In this document: piece after piece, positions 12,301-24,891 of the stretch
Position numbering within the stretch: the first letter of the stretch is position 1
Layout: every line of letters starts with the position of its first letter
NCBI GenBank assembly: GCA_023078555.1
Contig: CM041204.1
Coordinates: 1,150,923 to 1,214,922, forward strand
DNA: 64,000 bases
Origin: Ulva prolifera
Taxonomy: Eukaryota > Chlorophyta > Ulvophyceae > Ulvales > Ulvaceae
Direction of reading: 5' to 3'
The notes under the pieces: model-generated
Told to the model about the DNA's origin: nothing
Database searches by the model: none
What the model saw: the letters and a program-made list of their open reading frames with translations, nothing else
Position numbers and translations under genes: made by a program

Positions 12301-13053
12301 TCCCCGGAGCCTGAGCCGCCAGAGCGCGTACTGCATCCCGGGCTCCGCGGACACGCCAGGCTCGCTTCGTGCTCATCTGAGCGCTCATCTGAGCGGTCAC
12401 CTTGGCATGTGGTTGGATGGTCATCTGGATGATTGCGTTGCTCGTGCGCGGAACCAGAGAGCTCCTCGGTATCTGCAGCGGATGCGCCGCTATCGCCGCT
12501 GTCAGTGAATTGCGTGCCGCCATCTGATTCCGGCGGCGGCGGTGGCGCCGGAGGAGGCACAGGCGTGGACGAGAGGAGCGCGCCGGTCTCGGAGGCCGCG
12601 GTAGTGGCTGCGGTGTGCACTAGGGTTCTTCGCGACCAGGCCGCCGCGGCGAAAGATCCGGTCTGCATGTGGCGCGCATGCATGACGACCTGTGTGGGAC
12701 GTTACCGTCGATACATCGCGTGTTCGCACGCCTCGTACACGACGAAATTCACACCTCGAGCTCGCTTCGGGCCGCTGACACGCACGCAGGATGCGGCGCC
12801 GCCTTCGCGTCGCCAGCAGCGTCGCTGCTACTGCAGGTGCGATCCGAGGGAACCCGAGGCGACGGGTAGCACAGAGGCCGTGGCGAGAAGGCCGCCGGGA
12901 ACTGCGGCCTGAGATGTGCCAGCGGGGCGTGCTGCTTCACTGCAGATGGCTTAGGTGGCATCCCCCCGGACGATGGTGGAAGAGGCAGGAAGAGACCGAG
13001 GGAGTCTGGGGCGGCGACGCCGTACCCAGACGGCTGCGCATCTGGGTCGTCCA
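9382..13053 (-). CDS. Right-handed beta-helix repeat protein with Ser/Pro-rich N-terminal part
   Basis: The last exon (10577-9382, acceptor TGTGCAG) encodes about 397 residues of tandem parallel beta-helix turns. Each turn has the rhythm 'GVEIHSRGCGTLKNC..' or 'GVFVHSRGAAALTAC..' and is rich in Cys, Gly and His. It ends in a basic KKQKKGLFRALVRAF tail. An upstream exon from about 11756 down to about 11360 encodes more of the same turns. Two further exons (13053-12755 and 12662-12210, phases matching) encode a Pro/Ser/Ala-rich, probably disordered region. The junctions between 12.2 and 10.6 kb are unresolved and at least one exon is probably missing, so unity of the gene is inferred. Beta-helix folds occur in carbohydrate-active enzymes and in FBXO10/11-type F-box proteins. 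I see neither catalytic residues nor an F-box, so function is unassigned. A 15-base poly-C run lies just beyond the stop. Confidence 0.65.
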
Positions 13054-16000
13054 CTGCAACAAGGCAGTGAGGTGATGAGGATGGGTTACATCTTTGGCTG
13101 ATGACCGGATGCAGCGCACCTCAAGACACGCGCACTGACAAGCGGTCAGCTTTCACAGAAATGGGCACTTTCGAATTTCGAAAACACTGCACGTCACTGA
13201 AACCGCTAAGCAGAATTCAATACGGATAGCCCAGTTCACGTCCTTGATAACCAAATGTGCATGCTGTGTGAGCAATTCCGGAGTGGAGCTGGTGATCGCA
13301 CTATTCAGCTTTTTTGCTGTGGTGGTCGTGTGGCCGACTCTGCAGCCCCCACCCCCCATGACAGGAGCACACTGTGGCTGCACCTCTAGGTTCACTGCAA
13401 CAGTTATGGCCTTGATTCTTTGGGGACATGTAGCTGACACACCAAGACATCACCTGACTCGAGCTCGCCGGTACACGTCTCCGTACCTGCAACGTAACGT
13501 CGCTGGCGTGCACGCCTCGCCGCCCCCGCCAGCACGGCGTAAAGTCTATAAATATAGTTTGCAGATAGCTGTTGCAGTCGGAATTGAGTGCGGTGTGCCA
13601 CAGGTTGCTCGAGTGCCTGTATCACTAGGCCGGTCACTCGGCTGTGCAAGAGCCTGTACTCCACCATTTACAGAGTGCGGGCATTCTGTCGGCCACCGGA
13701 GACACCCTCTATTTCACTATGCCGTTCGTCACGTCTTTCATCTACTTGAATTGCTCGCCTGCTAGGGCATCGTAGCCCATGCATTGCCACAAAACTGCTC
13801 CCTATGCGCTGTGCATGGCTCGGTCAGGCCTCTCTCTCATGTTTTGATATGTTTATATGGCATTGTGCATGAAGTGCCGGTTTGTGCATGTGCTGACCGC
13901 AAGGAAAAGGATGGGGCCGAGTTGGCGGGAGGGGGGGGGTAACTTAGCAGCGTGGGTCTATTGAATGCATGGTAACATAACGCTGTGTCCGCGGGGAGAG
14001 GCAGCCTGGACGCAGCAAGTGAAACCTTTGCAGGGCATACATGCTCCACTCTTGCAGTACCCTGCGGTAGGGCATGGCGGCACTGCGCCCCACCGCCCGG
14101 GCACGCGCAGCAGCGGTGGCTCTCTCACACATGCATGGCGGAATCCGCGCACACGCGGCACATCATCAGCCCTGCCCCACGCTGCGGCACGTCCACGATC
14201 ATGTAAACCAAGACATGCATGCATCTCTGGTGTGGGGCCGCTGCTTGTCCTGTACTGGCTGTGGTTTGGGTGCTACCAGGCCAAACCCAGAGAGGCAGGT
14301 AGTTCCGCAAGGCCCTGTTGTTTGGGTGTGCTGTGTTGTCATTACTGGTCGGGGGAGCTGCTGGCTACTCCTGGGCGATGTTACGCCTGCCCCTTATGTT
14401 TGCCCTTGTAAGATGTGGTGATTCTGAATGTACTTGGCTGTATTCTTGTCAGACCTAGACAGCGTAAGGTGTGGTGATTCTGAATGCACTTGGCTGTATT
14501 CTTGTCACACCCAGACAGCTCTGGATGACCGGGGCCACATGCTGCACGACCTCGTGACACCGAAAGATCTGCACGCCCCCGCAGACACGGAAGGGTGTGC
14601 CGGCAGCTCACGGCGTGGCCACTGGTGCTCAGCGCAGTCGATCCGGAGCACACACACAGCATGCTGTGCAGCACTGCACGCCTGATGTACTGATCGCTCT
14701 ACCACCAATCGAAGCGTGGCCATGGGTGCGTGCTGGACGAGCACAGCAGCAGCGCCGAGGCGCGGCGACCCACACGGCATTGAACCAGGCTGAGCAATTG
14801 CGTGCGTGCAGACAGTGCCTCAGCATGCATGCCCATTCTCGGCTGCCACATCGGGTGTTCAAGCTCCGCTACAGTGAGTGTAGTGGACACGTGGCATCGA
14901 AACACAAATCCTTTGTCTAAAGACTCGTACTAACGGTAAAACAATCTGTAAGACAGAAGTATATGGGGAGACACCTGACAGCAGTGTGCACATGCTTCTC
15001 TCGTAATCTGCTGCTGCAGGCGGCCTCTCCAGCAGGGCACGACTGCTTTAGACCTGTTCAGACAACAACGGGGTGTTTGCCGCATCACAGCAGCGCTGAG
15101 TCAGCTCTGGCGCTGCCTGCGGCATACAGAAGTGCTGCTTCATCACGAATGCTGGCCCGCTGAGAACGCCCCATACTGTGGTCGACAGGCTCAGCCCTTT
15201 TTGACAACCGTCCGAGCCACAGCAATTGCATTTCATATCAGAGTGTGGCTGGCTTGAGCTGTTCTCGTAGACGCATGGGCGATGTTGTCATGGACGCTGG
15301 GGGAAAACGGCTTCTCGGGCGCAGACAAGCAAAGAGATAAGGGCAGCATCGACCAGCACTACCTCTGCCCTTACCAGCTGAAGTTACCAGCTGAAGCCAT
15401 GCTGCCAGCCAGCGGCTGTGGCAGTGAAGCTGCGAAACCCCGAAACGGCTGTGCAACAGGATTCGCCCTTTCTGACCTGACCTGACCTGCTGCTGCACTG
15501 ATCAGTGCGCTTTCCAGAAACGTGACTGTGCTTGCAGCTCTACTAGAGCTTGGGGCAGTACCTGGGAGATTGCTGTAGTGATTGCCGGCCTGAAAATGCT
15601 ATTTCCGGGTGTGGTCGTGGCATCGACTTGTGTGTTTGTGCTGGTGTGTTGTTGTTGTATACGTACCTGGACCAGTCATGGCCTGACATACGGGCGTGAT
15701 TTCTTACAACGGCATCCCTACCTTGCCAGAATGATGCAAGTCAGCAGCAGATCCCTTGTCGCCACGAGGGAGGTATCCGGGAGCTCTGGACCAGCTGCGA
15801 AATGAGCATTCCAATGGCGGCAAGTCAGACAACACCACGGTGCACGATGTCTGCTGTGGGATGTCAGGCATCAAGTCGACAGTCGATAGAGGGGCGCCAC
15901 GTAAGGCTTGGCATCGTCGAAGTGCACGAAGCGAAGGCGTCGAGCTCACACTTAGCTGGTAGCGGAATGGGATTAGCACGTGTTCTCACTCAATCGATGT

Positions 16001-17718
16001 ATCTAGAACGAATGTTTTCGTCTGAAAGACCGCGAAGGCTTTGGAGTAGGGGCGCACTGTCGTTGCCACGTGCTGGTGCCTTCATCGCCCGCTCTGGCCT
16101 GAAGTCGCGCTCTAGACGGACAGAACTAGCATCTCACGAGTATGCCTTTATTCTATGTCCTCACAAGCTCTGTCGCCCAGGCGCGGTCCTCGGTCCGCTG
16201 GACCGCAGAGACTATGGTCACGCTACACTGCATCCGACACCTCAACCAGGTGGATATCTACATCAGCGCAGATACAAACATCCATCAATCGAGCAAGAAA
16301 ATAAAAGAGATGTTTCTTTAACAAGAGCATCAGCTGTATTGCGATATTGCACGTCGACGGGCAGACGTCTCAGATAACGGCAGCTGCTAACACTGGCTCA
16401 GCAGTGCACTCGAACCATCGTCAATCCACCACCGCTACGGTATGTAGCTGCAGTTAGCTGGCAACGCCTCTGGCCTTGCGCAGCTTGCCGTGGACCGGGG
16501 CGTGCGCTGCATGAGCGACTTCGCGCAGCCTGGTGCAGAACGCGCGAACCCACTCGGAATTCAGTTCATGGCCATTCGCACGGTCGCACGGCTTCCACAC
16601 CGGCCTTTACATGCTGCTACCCGACGCTGCGACTTGCTGGGGGCTGTCCCTCGTTCGAGAGCCTTACTTGTGCACTGCCGTGTGCACGTTTTACAGACAG
16701 CAATGGCCAGCTGGTGAACAGACGAGGCTCGCTCGCGTATAGCTCGAGCGCTAGCGTACTATCGCGCAGGTACGCATAGGCCACTGTACGATACATCAGC
16801 CTGATTCGACATCGTAGCTGTGTACTCTGCGGATGCGAGAACACGCTGGTCGCTCCAAGTTGTATATTTGCAAACATTTGATCGTCGACGTCAGGAGACC
16901 CGCTCGCGCTCTTGGCCTGGTTCCCAACAGGATTGGCCAACTGCTCAGAGGATTGGCCAATCCATGGCCACCGGGTGGGGGACGGGCGGTCAACAGCCCT
17001 CGAGGCGAGCGAAAGGCTTGACGCTGCAGCGTGGCCGCATGCACATCCGATGCAAACGAGTGCATTACGAATGCAGCTGCGACCGGGGAGAGGACACCAG
17101 TGTTGCGACATGTCGCTACACTCTGCATGTGTCTACATGTCTTCCCTCATCAGGATCGAAGCTCTGCTGGCTGAAGCTTCAGTCTGCTGTCGATGGAGTA
17201 CATCAGACTTCGGTGACACTGCCCTGGCAGGCAAAACAAAACCTTGTCTACATCATGAGTCTGTTTCGCTGCATGTAGCGTGTGCAAGCGGTCACATCCA
17301 TGTGTGCAACCTCACTTGGCGCGACTTGCGATTCATTTTCAACAGGACTTCTGAAGGCAGGGAAGGCTTTGCCAACTCTTGGCAAGTACTCTCCAGGGGG
17401 GTGTGGCCAAGCGCCGCGTTCCAAATGCAGGATTTGTATATTTATTCTGCCACGCTGATAGCTATAGCTGCAGATGATCCTCCCGAGAACGATCTATATG
17501 CAGCCCAGCGCCCCGAGCACGTGCATCACGCCGTGCCCGCGCGTAAACCCACGCACGCACGAGTCACGCCTTGCCCGTGTGTTACAAGGACAAAGCAAGA
17601 AAGGCAGGTAGCACCTCGAGCAACAACTAGAGGAACTCACACCACGCAACGAGCCACACGCAACGAGCCACACGCAGCACACACCAACACACCAGCACAC
17701 CAGCACACACCAACACAC
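13054..17718. other. Interval without recognised genes
   Basis: I found no family match. A roughly 50-bp sequence is duplicated at 14414-14463 and 14470-14519. Earlier exons of the beta-helix gene could lie just right of 13054, because that exon begins inside a codon after an acceptor. Simple AC-rich sequence dominates from 17.5 kb. Confidence 0.45.
14414..14519. repeat. Tandem duplication, about 50 bp at 56-bp offset
   Basis: TGTGGTGATTCTGAATG followed by CTTGGCTGTATTCTTGTCA occurs twice, with a few substitutions. Confidence 0.85.
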
Positions 17719-18726
17719 ATACTCGCGTTCTTTCCGGGCTCGCCGGTGATCGGCGACGAGTGTGTCACTCACCCGCTTGCAGGTTCCAACGTTCGCGCGG
17801 CAGCGCTGCGCGACGGCACCTCGGCGGACGCCGCCGACCGGCGGAAACGCGACAAGTACGGCCGCTCGGGAGTCGGAGGGCTCAGCTTGGTCCCGCTGCC
17901 GCATGAAACATACGGGCGCGTGGGCCCGGCGGCGTTCGCATTCCTGGACAGGCTCGCCGATGTGGCTGCAGGGGCAGGCGCGGTCTCTCGGCGATGCTTC
18001 CTGGAGAATGCGATGCGCGACATCTCCACGACGCTCTGCCGCGCCGTTGCACGCCAGGTTCACGCCGCTGCCCCGCTGATGGCGCGTCACGCGGGCAAGG
18101 CGGTACTGACGGGACTTGCGGTCCCATGTGATGATCTCTCGCCGCTCACTGGCCATCCGGCCTGAGCGGCGAGCCGCCCGCGGCGTCCTCGTCGCTCTCT
18201 CGCGGGCCGGGCGCCGTCCGAGGCTCGGACGCACTGGTAGGCGGCGTGTGCTGCCTCAGCCGCGTGCCCCGACCCCGAACACGGCGCGCCTCGGCCATGC
18301 TCCGTTCCGGGTGGGTCCGCGGATGGGCGCGCCCCCGTGTGTGTTGTTCCGGCGCCCTGGGCTGGCCTGATCGGGGCATTGGGGCGGGGGTCCTGGGGGC
18401 CCCCGGCGGCTTCCGTGTGGGGCCGGCGCCGGCCAGGCCGCTGCATGGGGCTGCTGCGGCCGCACGGGGGGCAGGGTCGTGTAGCGTGTTGGCGTGTGGG
18501 TGTGTGTGTTGGGGGTTGGGTCTGGGCCGCGTGTGGGTGCGTGGGTGCGTGGGTCGGGTTTCAGTGCGTTGTTCGTGTGGCAGTGTGTGGGAGCGTGGGG
18601 GTGTGTGGGTGCTTGTTGTGCCTTGGCGTTGGCTGTGGCTCTCCTACTGCGTGCGCATTGCGTTTCTTGTGCTCTCCCTTTTGGTCCTGGCGGTGCTACC
18701 GGCCCCTCCGGCTTTTTCCTTTGTAA
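17719..18726 (+). mobile_element. 5'-truncated LINE (non-LTR retrotransposon) fragment
   Basis: The plus frame ending at 18165 encodes a C-terminal reverse-transcriptase-associated segment. It contains AADRRKRDKY, LSLVPLPHETYGRVG and a late FLENAMRDISTTLCRAV, a pattern known from algal and protist LINE proteins. A GC-rich 3' untranslated stretch then runs to CCTCCGGCTTTTTCCTTTGTAA. The 15-mer CACACACCAACACAC flanks the insert at 17704-17718 and 18727-18741 and may be the target duplication, though it is low-complexity. No polymerase core is present, so the copy is dead on arrival. Confidence 0.6.
17750..18165 (+). pseudogene. LINE ORF2 C-terminal remnant
   Basis: About 138 residues remain, from roughly GSPVIGDECV to the stop after SPLTGHPA. 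The catalytic YxDD region is absent. The open frame extends upstream into AC-rich simple sequence, which is not part of the protein. The long overlapping minus frame is a shadow of GC-rich DNA. Confidence 0.55.
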
Positions 18727-20868
18727 CACACACCAACACACCCACGCAACGGCAGCACCCACGCCGGCCACAGCCTTGCCCGTGTGTAAACCCACCCATG
18801 CACGAGTGCTAGCTCAGCTGAGCTGCATTGCAACGCTTTCAGGGCTGCCGACCTGACAGCAGACCTGACTTTTCGGAATGGATTTAAGCGGTCAGACCCG
18901 ACGACCCGGCATTGCCCCGGACGAGTTCAGCCGGCACAGCGGTCCGCACAGGACTCCACACCCAAACCGGCCCACAAAGGAAGACAGTTAGTGTTACAGG
19001 TGACCGCTGCTCAGCCGTCAGCAACGCCATTGTGGCACAAGGGCAAAGCAGGAGACGCCATGCATATGGCAGTAGCGCCGCCAGCGCAACGCACAAGCAG
19101 ACCAGCACCACCAAGCACCACCAAGCACCGCCAAGCACCACGAAGCAGAACAGCACCACCAAGCACAACGCCACTGTACCGTGTCACAGTTCACAGTCAT
19201 AAGTGAGCCCCCCCTGCAGTGCGAACCGGACCGCCGCCGCGGTGCCCCTCGCGCAGGTGCTGCACGTCCAGTAGCCATGCATGCATGCCACGCGCGTCGT
19301 CCGGTACCGGTATACCAACCCTGTATGCGCAGTCTCATCGCGGGTGCTTGTGGGTCCCAGTGCGGCACCTCCTGCGCCGCCGGCCTCTCGGAGGTTTTCT
19401 TTAATTAAAGAATATTTAAATACGTATGGCACATCGGGGTTAATGTTGCTATAGATCCAGGCAACTGGTGGCCCCCGCGGAGCAGTGCTGAGAGCACTGA
19501 CGCAGCCCCGGCGGCCCTGCACACGTGTATGAGCGTACGAGCAGCTGGTGCACCACCCCACGGGATGCAACACCCCCGAGCCCCCACCCCCGGGATACCC
19601 CGCTCAGGGACCGGACAGGGCCACTGGTCGGCAACAGCACCTCCAGGCGCCCACGCGCAGCCCCCGCGGCACACCGTCCGCCACTGCGGGGGCCGCCGGT
19701 GGCAGCCGCCGGCCGCCATCTATAGCAGGGTTCAATCGGCCAGGGTGAGCAGCTGCGGGCCCCCCGGCTGTGTAGTCCCCAGCCCAAGCCACAGCCTGCG
19801 CTGTCCACGCTGGCACACCACAATTCACGTGGAGAGGGGCTGCTGCCTGATCGTAGCTAGGGCAGCTGCCCTGCGGCCGGTCGTTGCTATGACTTGGTGT
19901 GTTTGGTTGCTGTGCCATACAATGGCCCGATATGTGTGAAACTTATTGGACAGCTAGGGCAGCTACCCTGTAGCCACAGCCACAGCCGCTGGGCTGGACA
20001 TGCATGTCATTTGTGACCTCAAGGAGAATTCCAGAAGCTGCTGCAGCTGCTGCAGCCTGTGGTGCGATGGGATGCCTGCCTGCCTCACCGACATTGCCCA
20101 GACTATAGCTTTAACAAGTTTGATCATGGTGATGCATACACCGGCGCTGAAGGACCCAGTAGCACCTTTGCGGACAAATGTGCCCACATGATGTGTGAAA
20201 TCGCCATGTGCATATTGCTGCAACATGCATGCGATGATATACAGTGTCATATGTATGGACTTCTTGAGCTGCTGTTTAAAACTCTGAGGTGGTCTCCAGA
20301 TGACATGTGGACAGGGGTGGCATGGGCAGGTAACAGTTGTTTGTAGAAGCCTAGTCGCTGCGGGAGACGTCAGTGACGGGCGGTCACTAACGCCGCACGA
20401 TCTCTGCCGCTTTTGAGCACTCATTCGCGTCACTAGTCGAGAAGGCCACGCGCCCTGGCCCGACCGATGAGTCACCCCGGCCTGGAGCATCACGGCAGAT
20501 GTCGACAGACAGTGAATCTAGCTACTGCTCACGGCCGCAATGATCATGTCGCGTGACACGCTTGATCGATGCTGAGCTCTTGGTGGACGTGCCCTAGACA
20601 GCAATGGTCTGTTGCCGACCCAGCGTGTGATCTATAGGGCGTATGCGCTGCATGCCTTGCAGCAAAGTATAAATACGTCCTTTGTGACTGTTGGAGGTCA
20701 TTCAGAGTGATGTTTTTTATAGCGTCGCGTTGTGCAGCTGTGTTCAAGATGCCGCTGCTGTGAACGAATGGCGTGGCGGATGCGGTGGCGCAAGGCGCTT
20801 GCTACACTTCTCAGCACAGGTCAGAATGATTTTAGCCGAATCCATGCGGTGGATTGCGTGCTCGAACG
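18727..20868. other. Interval without recognised genes
   Basis: The stretch holds an imperfect CACCAAGCAC repeat array at about 19102-19175 and an AT-rich patch near 19390-19430. Nothing protein-like was recognised on either strand. The last few hundred bases should contain the promoter and 5' leader of the fasciclin gene. Confidence 0.45.
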
Positions 20869-23367
20869 ATGCTTTCCTGCCTTTCAGCTCTGGCGCTGTC
20901 GTGTCGTGCCCAAGGCACAGTGTGCCTGTGGCAGTATCACAGGAGTTCCATGCGGAACCCAGCTGATGAACGTAATCGCCTCGAATCATGCCTGGCTCAG
21001 CGTTATCCCTCTTGCAGGACTGTCACTCGGTTCACAGCCGTGCATCGCGCAAAGCGCTGCAGATGGCCCGTGCTCTTCGCTGAGAGCTGGCGTTAAGCAG
21101 CTTGCCGCAAGAACAGCAGGGACTGCTTTTTCAGGATCATACACTGTCTTCGATGCCCTACTCGACGAGCTTGGGTTCACCGAGGAGTTCGTGCTAAGCC
21201 TGGACGCGCGGGCTGTCTTGATCCCCAGCGACGAAGCGTTCGCAAAGTTCTTTCAAACGTTCACAGAGGCAGAAGTTGCGCCACTGCAGTACGTGAAGCT
21301 GAACTCCGATGTCTTCAAGCAGGTGCGCGTCAGAGCGAGTCGCTGATGTTCAAGCAGCGCCCCATGGGAATCTGCCCTATGTCTCGGCGAGGAGGCTAAC
21401 CTATACGCCAAGCCCGCCGTTAAGTGATGGTTTTCAGCAGCGCTTGTGCATGTGTGCCTCGCGGTGGCGGGCTCTCTGACGCAGCCTGTGGCCTGTAGAT
21501 CATCTTGTTCCACTTCAGCGTGTCAGAGTTGCCTGGCATCTCAGGGACGGCAGACACCGCCCTGTCGGCCCTCCCTCAGCTGCATGACGAGGGCTTCATC
21601 AACGTGGACGCCATCTGTGGGCGCCAGAACTCCCGTGAAGTGCGACTAGAGGTCAGCCTCCCCCCCCCGGCTCTCCTGTGCTGCATGCTGCTCACACAGC
21701 TTTCAACACAAATATTTTTCGGCTGTTCCACGACGCAGGCCAATCCATCAGAGTAGTCCCATCGATCGCAGCGGCACCGACCTGCCTGCCATTGTATTTG
21801 ACCGTAAGCGTGTGCGTTTCCTTGTGGTCACAGGTGGCCGTGCATAGATCCGGCACGACCCGCTGATGTGATGTCACGTACATTTTGAGCAGTTGCTCCG
21901 CACACCTCCAGCCAGTCTGCGTCTACTTGTGAGGTGGCACCTCGTTCTAGAATGCCTACTGTATATCTTCTCCTTGGATCTATACGTATCACGTGAATTT
22001 GCACATACCTCCCGTGGCCTCAGTGCTCCGGAGCTGCCAGTGTCCTCTCAAGGACACTTCGCAGCAAGCGCAGCAAGCGCGGGTTTACTGCGCCTGTGCA
22101 TGGCTGCTAATACATCTGAAGAACAACCCCTGCGCGATGACCCCCCCCCCGTTGCCTGCTGTGCAGTACTCCCGCGACGGCGACTCGGTCACGTTCAGCG
22201 AGAGCGTCGGCCAGATCTTCAACACCCAGGCCGTCGCCACCATCTGCAACAACCCCCCCCAGGCCGTGCTCTACTCCCTCTCGACCGTCCTCCATCCCTG
22301 CCCCGCCTCGGACCTCTTCCCCTACCCCCTCCAGGTCCGCTTCCGTTCATTCATCGCGCCAATGCTTGCGCATCCTGCAGCGTGCACTCTGCACTGGCCT
22401 TCCGGAGCTTCCCCGTGTGCAGACATGGCTCGGCGATGTTGGGCGGTTTTCCAGTGGGATACATGTGTACCTTCCTTGGTGTTGTTCTGGATTGTACAAC
22501 ACTGGGCCACACATTCCATCTGCAGTGATCTCGTGTGTTGCTCGTTGGGTATTTACGCCGTCTACTGCGATGATCTGCCATGCGGCTCCTCGTGCCGGCA
22601 GAGCCACAGTTTCGCGTTCACCAGCATTTGAAATACAACAGATTACAGGGGCCCGGCCCATTGTGTGAATGAGCACCACAGTACTGTGCCACGCTCTGCA
22701 AAACCTGGCACCCACACATGTAACTCCTCTCCTGCAGGGCTGCCAGGCACTGTCAGAGTTCATCCCGGAGAAGCCGTTCCGGCGCCTTGCGGCGCGCCGC
22801 ACAGGCTCCATCGTCGACAACTTTAACAACCCGAACCTCCTCATCCAGCGCGCCGTGCGGTCGGACCTGTCAGGGTACACCCTGTTCGTCCCAACTCAGG
22901 AGGCTCTCGAGCGCGCCGGCGTGACCAACCCTGCGTTCGTCGCCGTGGAGGGCGCGTTTGACCACGTCCTCAACGGCCACACGGTCCGCGGCAAGGAGTG
23001 TCTTGGGGGTGGCGACGCGGAGCTCGGCACGCCGCGCGCGCTGCGCACGCTGCTCAGCGACGGCTTCTGCACACCTCCGGACACGATCGAGCTGTCGCAG
23101 GGGGGGGCCGCGCCGACGGATACGGTCGTGCGGACGCGGACGGGGATGGTGGCCAACACGACGTCGCGCACAAACCTGCGCGTGTGCGGGGGAATCGTGC
23201 ATGAGATTGACGACGTGCTCCTGCCGTGCTCAATGGAGGAGTACATGTCGCAGCAGCAGCAGCTGCAGGGTCCCCAGCCGGTCGTGGCCCCGCCGACGTC
23301 GTCCGCGGCGGCGCGTGTCGGCGCGGCCGCAGCGTGTGCTGCTGCCGCGGCGGTCGCGCTGTTGTAA
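20869..23367 (+). CDS. Two-domain fasciclin (FAS1) protein, probably GPI-anchored
   Basis: A predicted secreted cell-surface adhesion-type protein. The ATG at 20869 opens MLSCLSALALSCRAQG, a good signal peptide. The first FAS1 domain starts at YTVFDALLDELGF in the exon 21018-21322 and continues in 21499-21651 (IILFHFSVSEL) and 22167-22334. The last exon, 22738-23367, carries the second domain (LSGYTLFVPTQEALERAG, then FDHVLNGHTV and GGIVHEIDDVLLP). It ends in an Ala-rich hydrophobic tail typical of a GPI signal. Phases from 21018 onward agree. The joint between the signal-peptide exon and 21018 is not resolved, because it needs phase 1 and I see only a weak donor. FAS1 proteins act in cell adhesion and matrix contacts; the role here is inferred. 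Confidence 0.8.
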
Positions 23368-24891
23368 TGCAGCAAGGGAGTCACGAGCATGGGGGCGGGG
23401 GTCGTCATGCGTGCGGCTGCGGGTGCAGGCGGGGGGGGGTGCACGCCTGCGGAGTGAGCCCGCCGCACGGCTTCACGGCTCACGCCGGCATGTGTGTACA
23501 GCGCATGCGTATGGCCCATCTTCTCGATGGTGCTTCTAGATGGTACTCGGTGTCCTGGGACCTGCACCGTTGAGAGGCCAGGTACAACATTCGCTGGGGC
23601 AGACGGGCCTGCCACAGGGCGGCGGCGTCACTTGGGCTGCCGTGCTGGCCTCTCCAACAAAAAATAAAAAAAAATCTGGGCCTACTGATACCATTCCCGT
23701 GCAAACCCCGTGAATAATACGGTCGGACGCACACCTGGGCATCCCGAGGCGAGGAATGGGGACGCTCCGATCGGGAGGGTTCAGCGTTGTGGTGTGCAAT
23801 TTTTTCGGTGTCTGATCAGGGCACCGCCTCGCCGCTCGCGCCTGACTTGTGCCGGACTGCAGTGGTACTGCCGGCCCCCAGTGCTCATCAGCAGCAGGCG
23901 CAGCATGCACAGCACGCACAGCACGCGCCGGGGTCGACGGGGTGGCGGTCACGGCGCGCATGCATGCAATCGCGCGGCTGCGCCCATGGGACCGCTCGTG
24001 TACGGGTTACGGCGGTCCACAGCCGAGTTCGATTCCGCATGTCGCCGCTGCAGACATCGAGTGTGTGCAAGCAGCGCGAGCAACACGCGGGAGAGCATTA
24101 TGCATCCATTTGTGAGTGTGTGGAACGGGGTAGCCATGCCGGCAGCAGGCGGGCATGTGCGCGAGGCGCGCTCGAGCGGGAATACCCTGCGTGAACATCC
24201 GCGCAAACGCGCTGCTCATGCGGTTATGTGGTGGCCACGCGGCCACATGCTGTGTCATCAAGCTAGCTCATATCGGACCGATCCTTGGTTTCGGTGTATG
24301 CAGCGGATGACAGCCCCAATAAACCTTCACAGCGACTTGGCTGTCAAACCTTCGTGAACAGGGGCCCTGCGTTGCTGATAGTGAATGGAAAGTATTGCAG
24401 CAGGGCCAATGTTACCGTAGCATATTGGAAGGACTGTAGCGTTTATGCCTCTATCACCGAGGCTCGACCCGCCGGCGCATCTTGTACGTTTGGTGGGCCC
24501 CTTTTGCATGTCATCATGAACACATAATCAGTTTGATCATTGATCACATTGCGTTGTGGTGTAAGCAAGTGATCCCAACCGCCGTTGTGCGCCCTGAGGA
24601 CAGTTGGGCGTGGCTGTTGTTGCTTGCAGGCACGACAGTGTTCCATAAAGGCACCATATGAATTCGCCTGGACACATCTCAAAATGCGCCTGTTTACCGG
24701 AGCTCCAGATGCTTCTTACAGTACATGATTCACAGTCTGAAATTTGCATGTTTCCTGCCGAGACACGATCCCACCACTGTCACGGCTCCGGCTTCACAAA
24801 CACTTCCTCAGCACATAACACTGCATAGTCGCCGCAGCACGTGACATCTCGCCGGAACATCCTTCCAGGTCCCCCGCAGCCACAGGGGTGG
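23368..24891. other. Intergenic, no gene recognised
   Basis: The 3' untranslated ends of the convergent fasciclin and SurE-like genes should lie here, including an A-rich run near 23660-23675. No other supported feature. Confidence 0.45.

Noticed and set aside
16912-17718. Upstream half of a 417-codon plus frame
   Set aside because: Runs through AC-rich simple repeats with no domain; only the last part (LINE remnant) is protein-like.
17494-18234. 246-codon minus frame
   Set aside because: Arg/Cys/Val-rich shadow of the LINE fragment and of AC/GT repeats.
22870-23615. Large minus frames opposite the fasciclin exon
   Set aside because: Antisense shadows of the second FAS1 domain.
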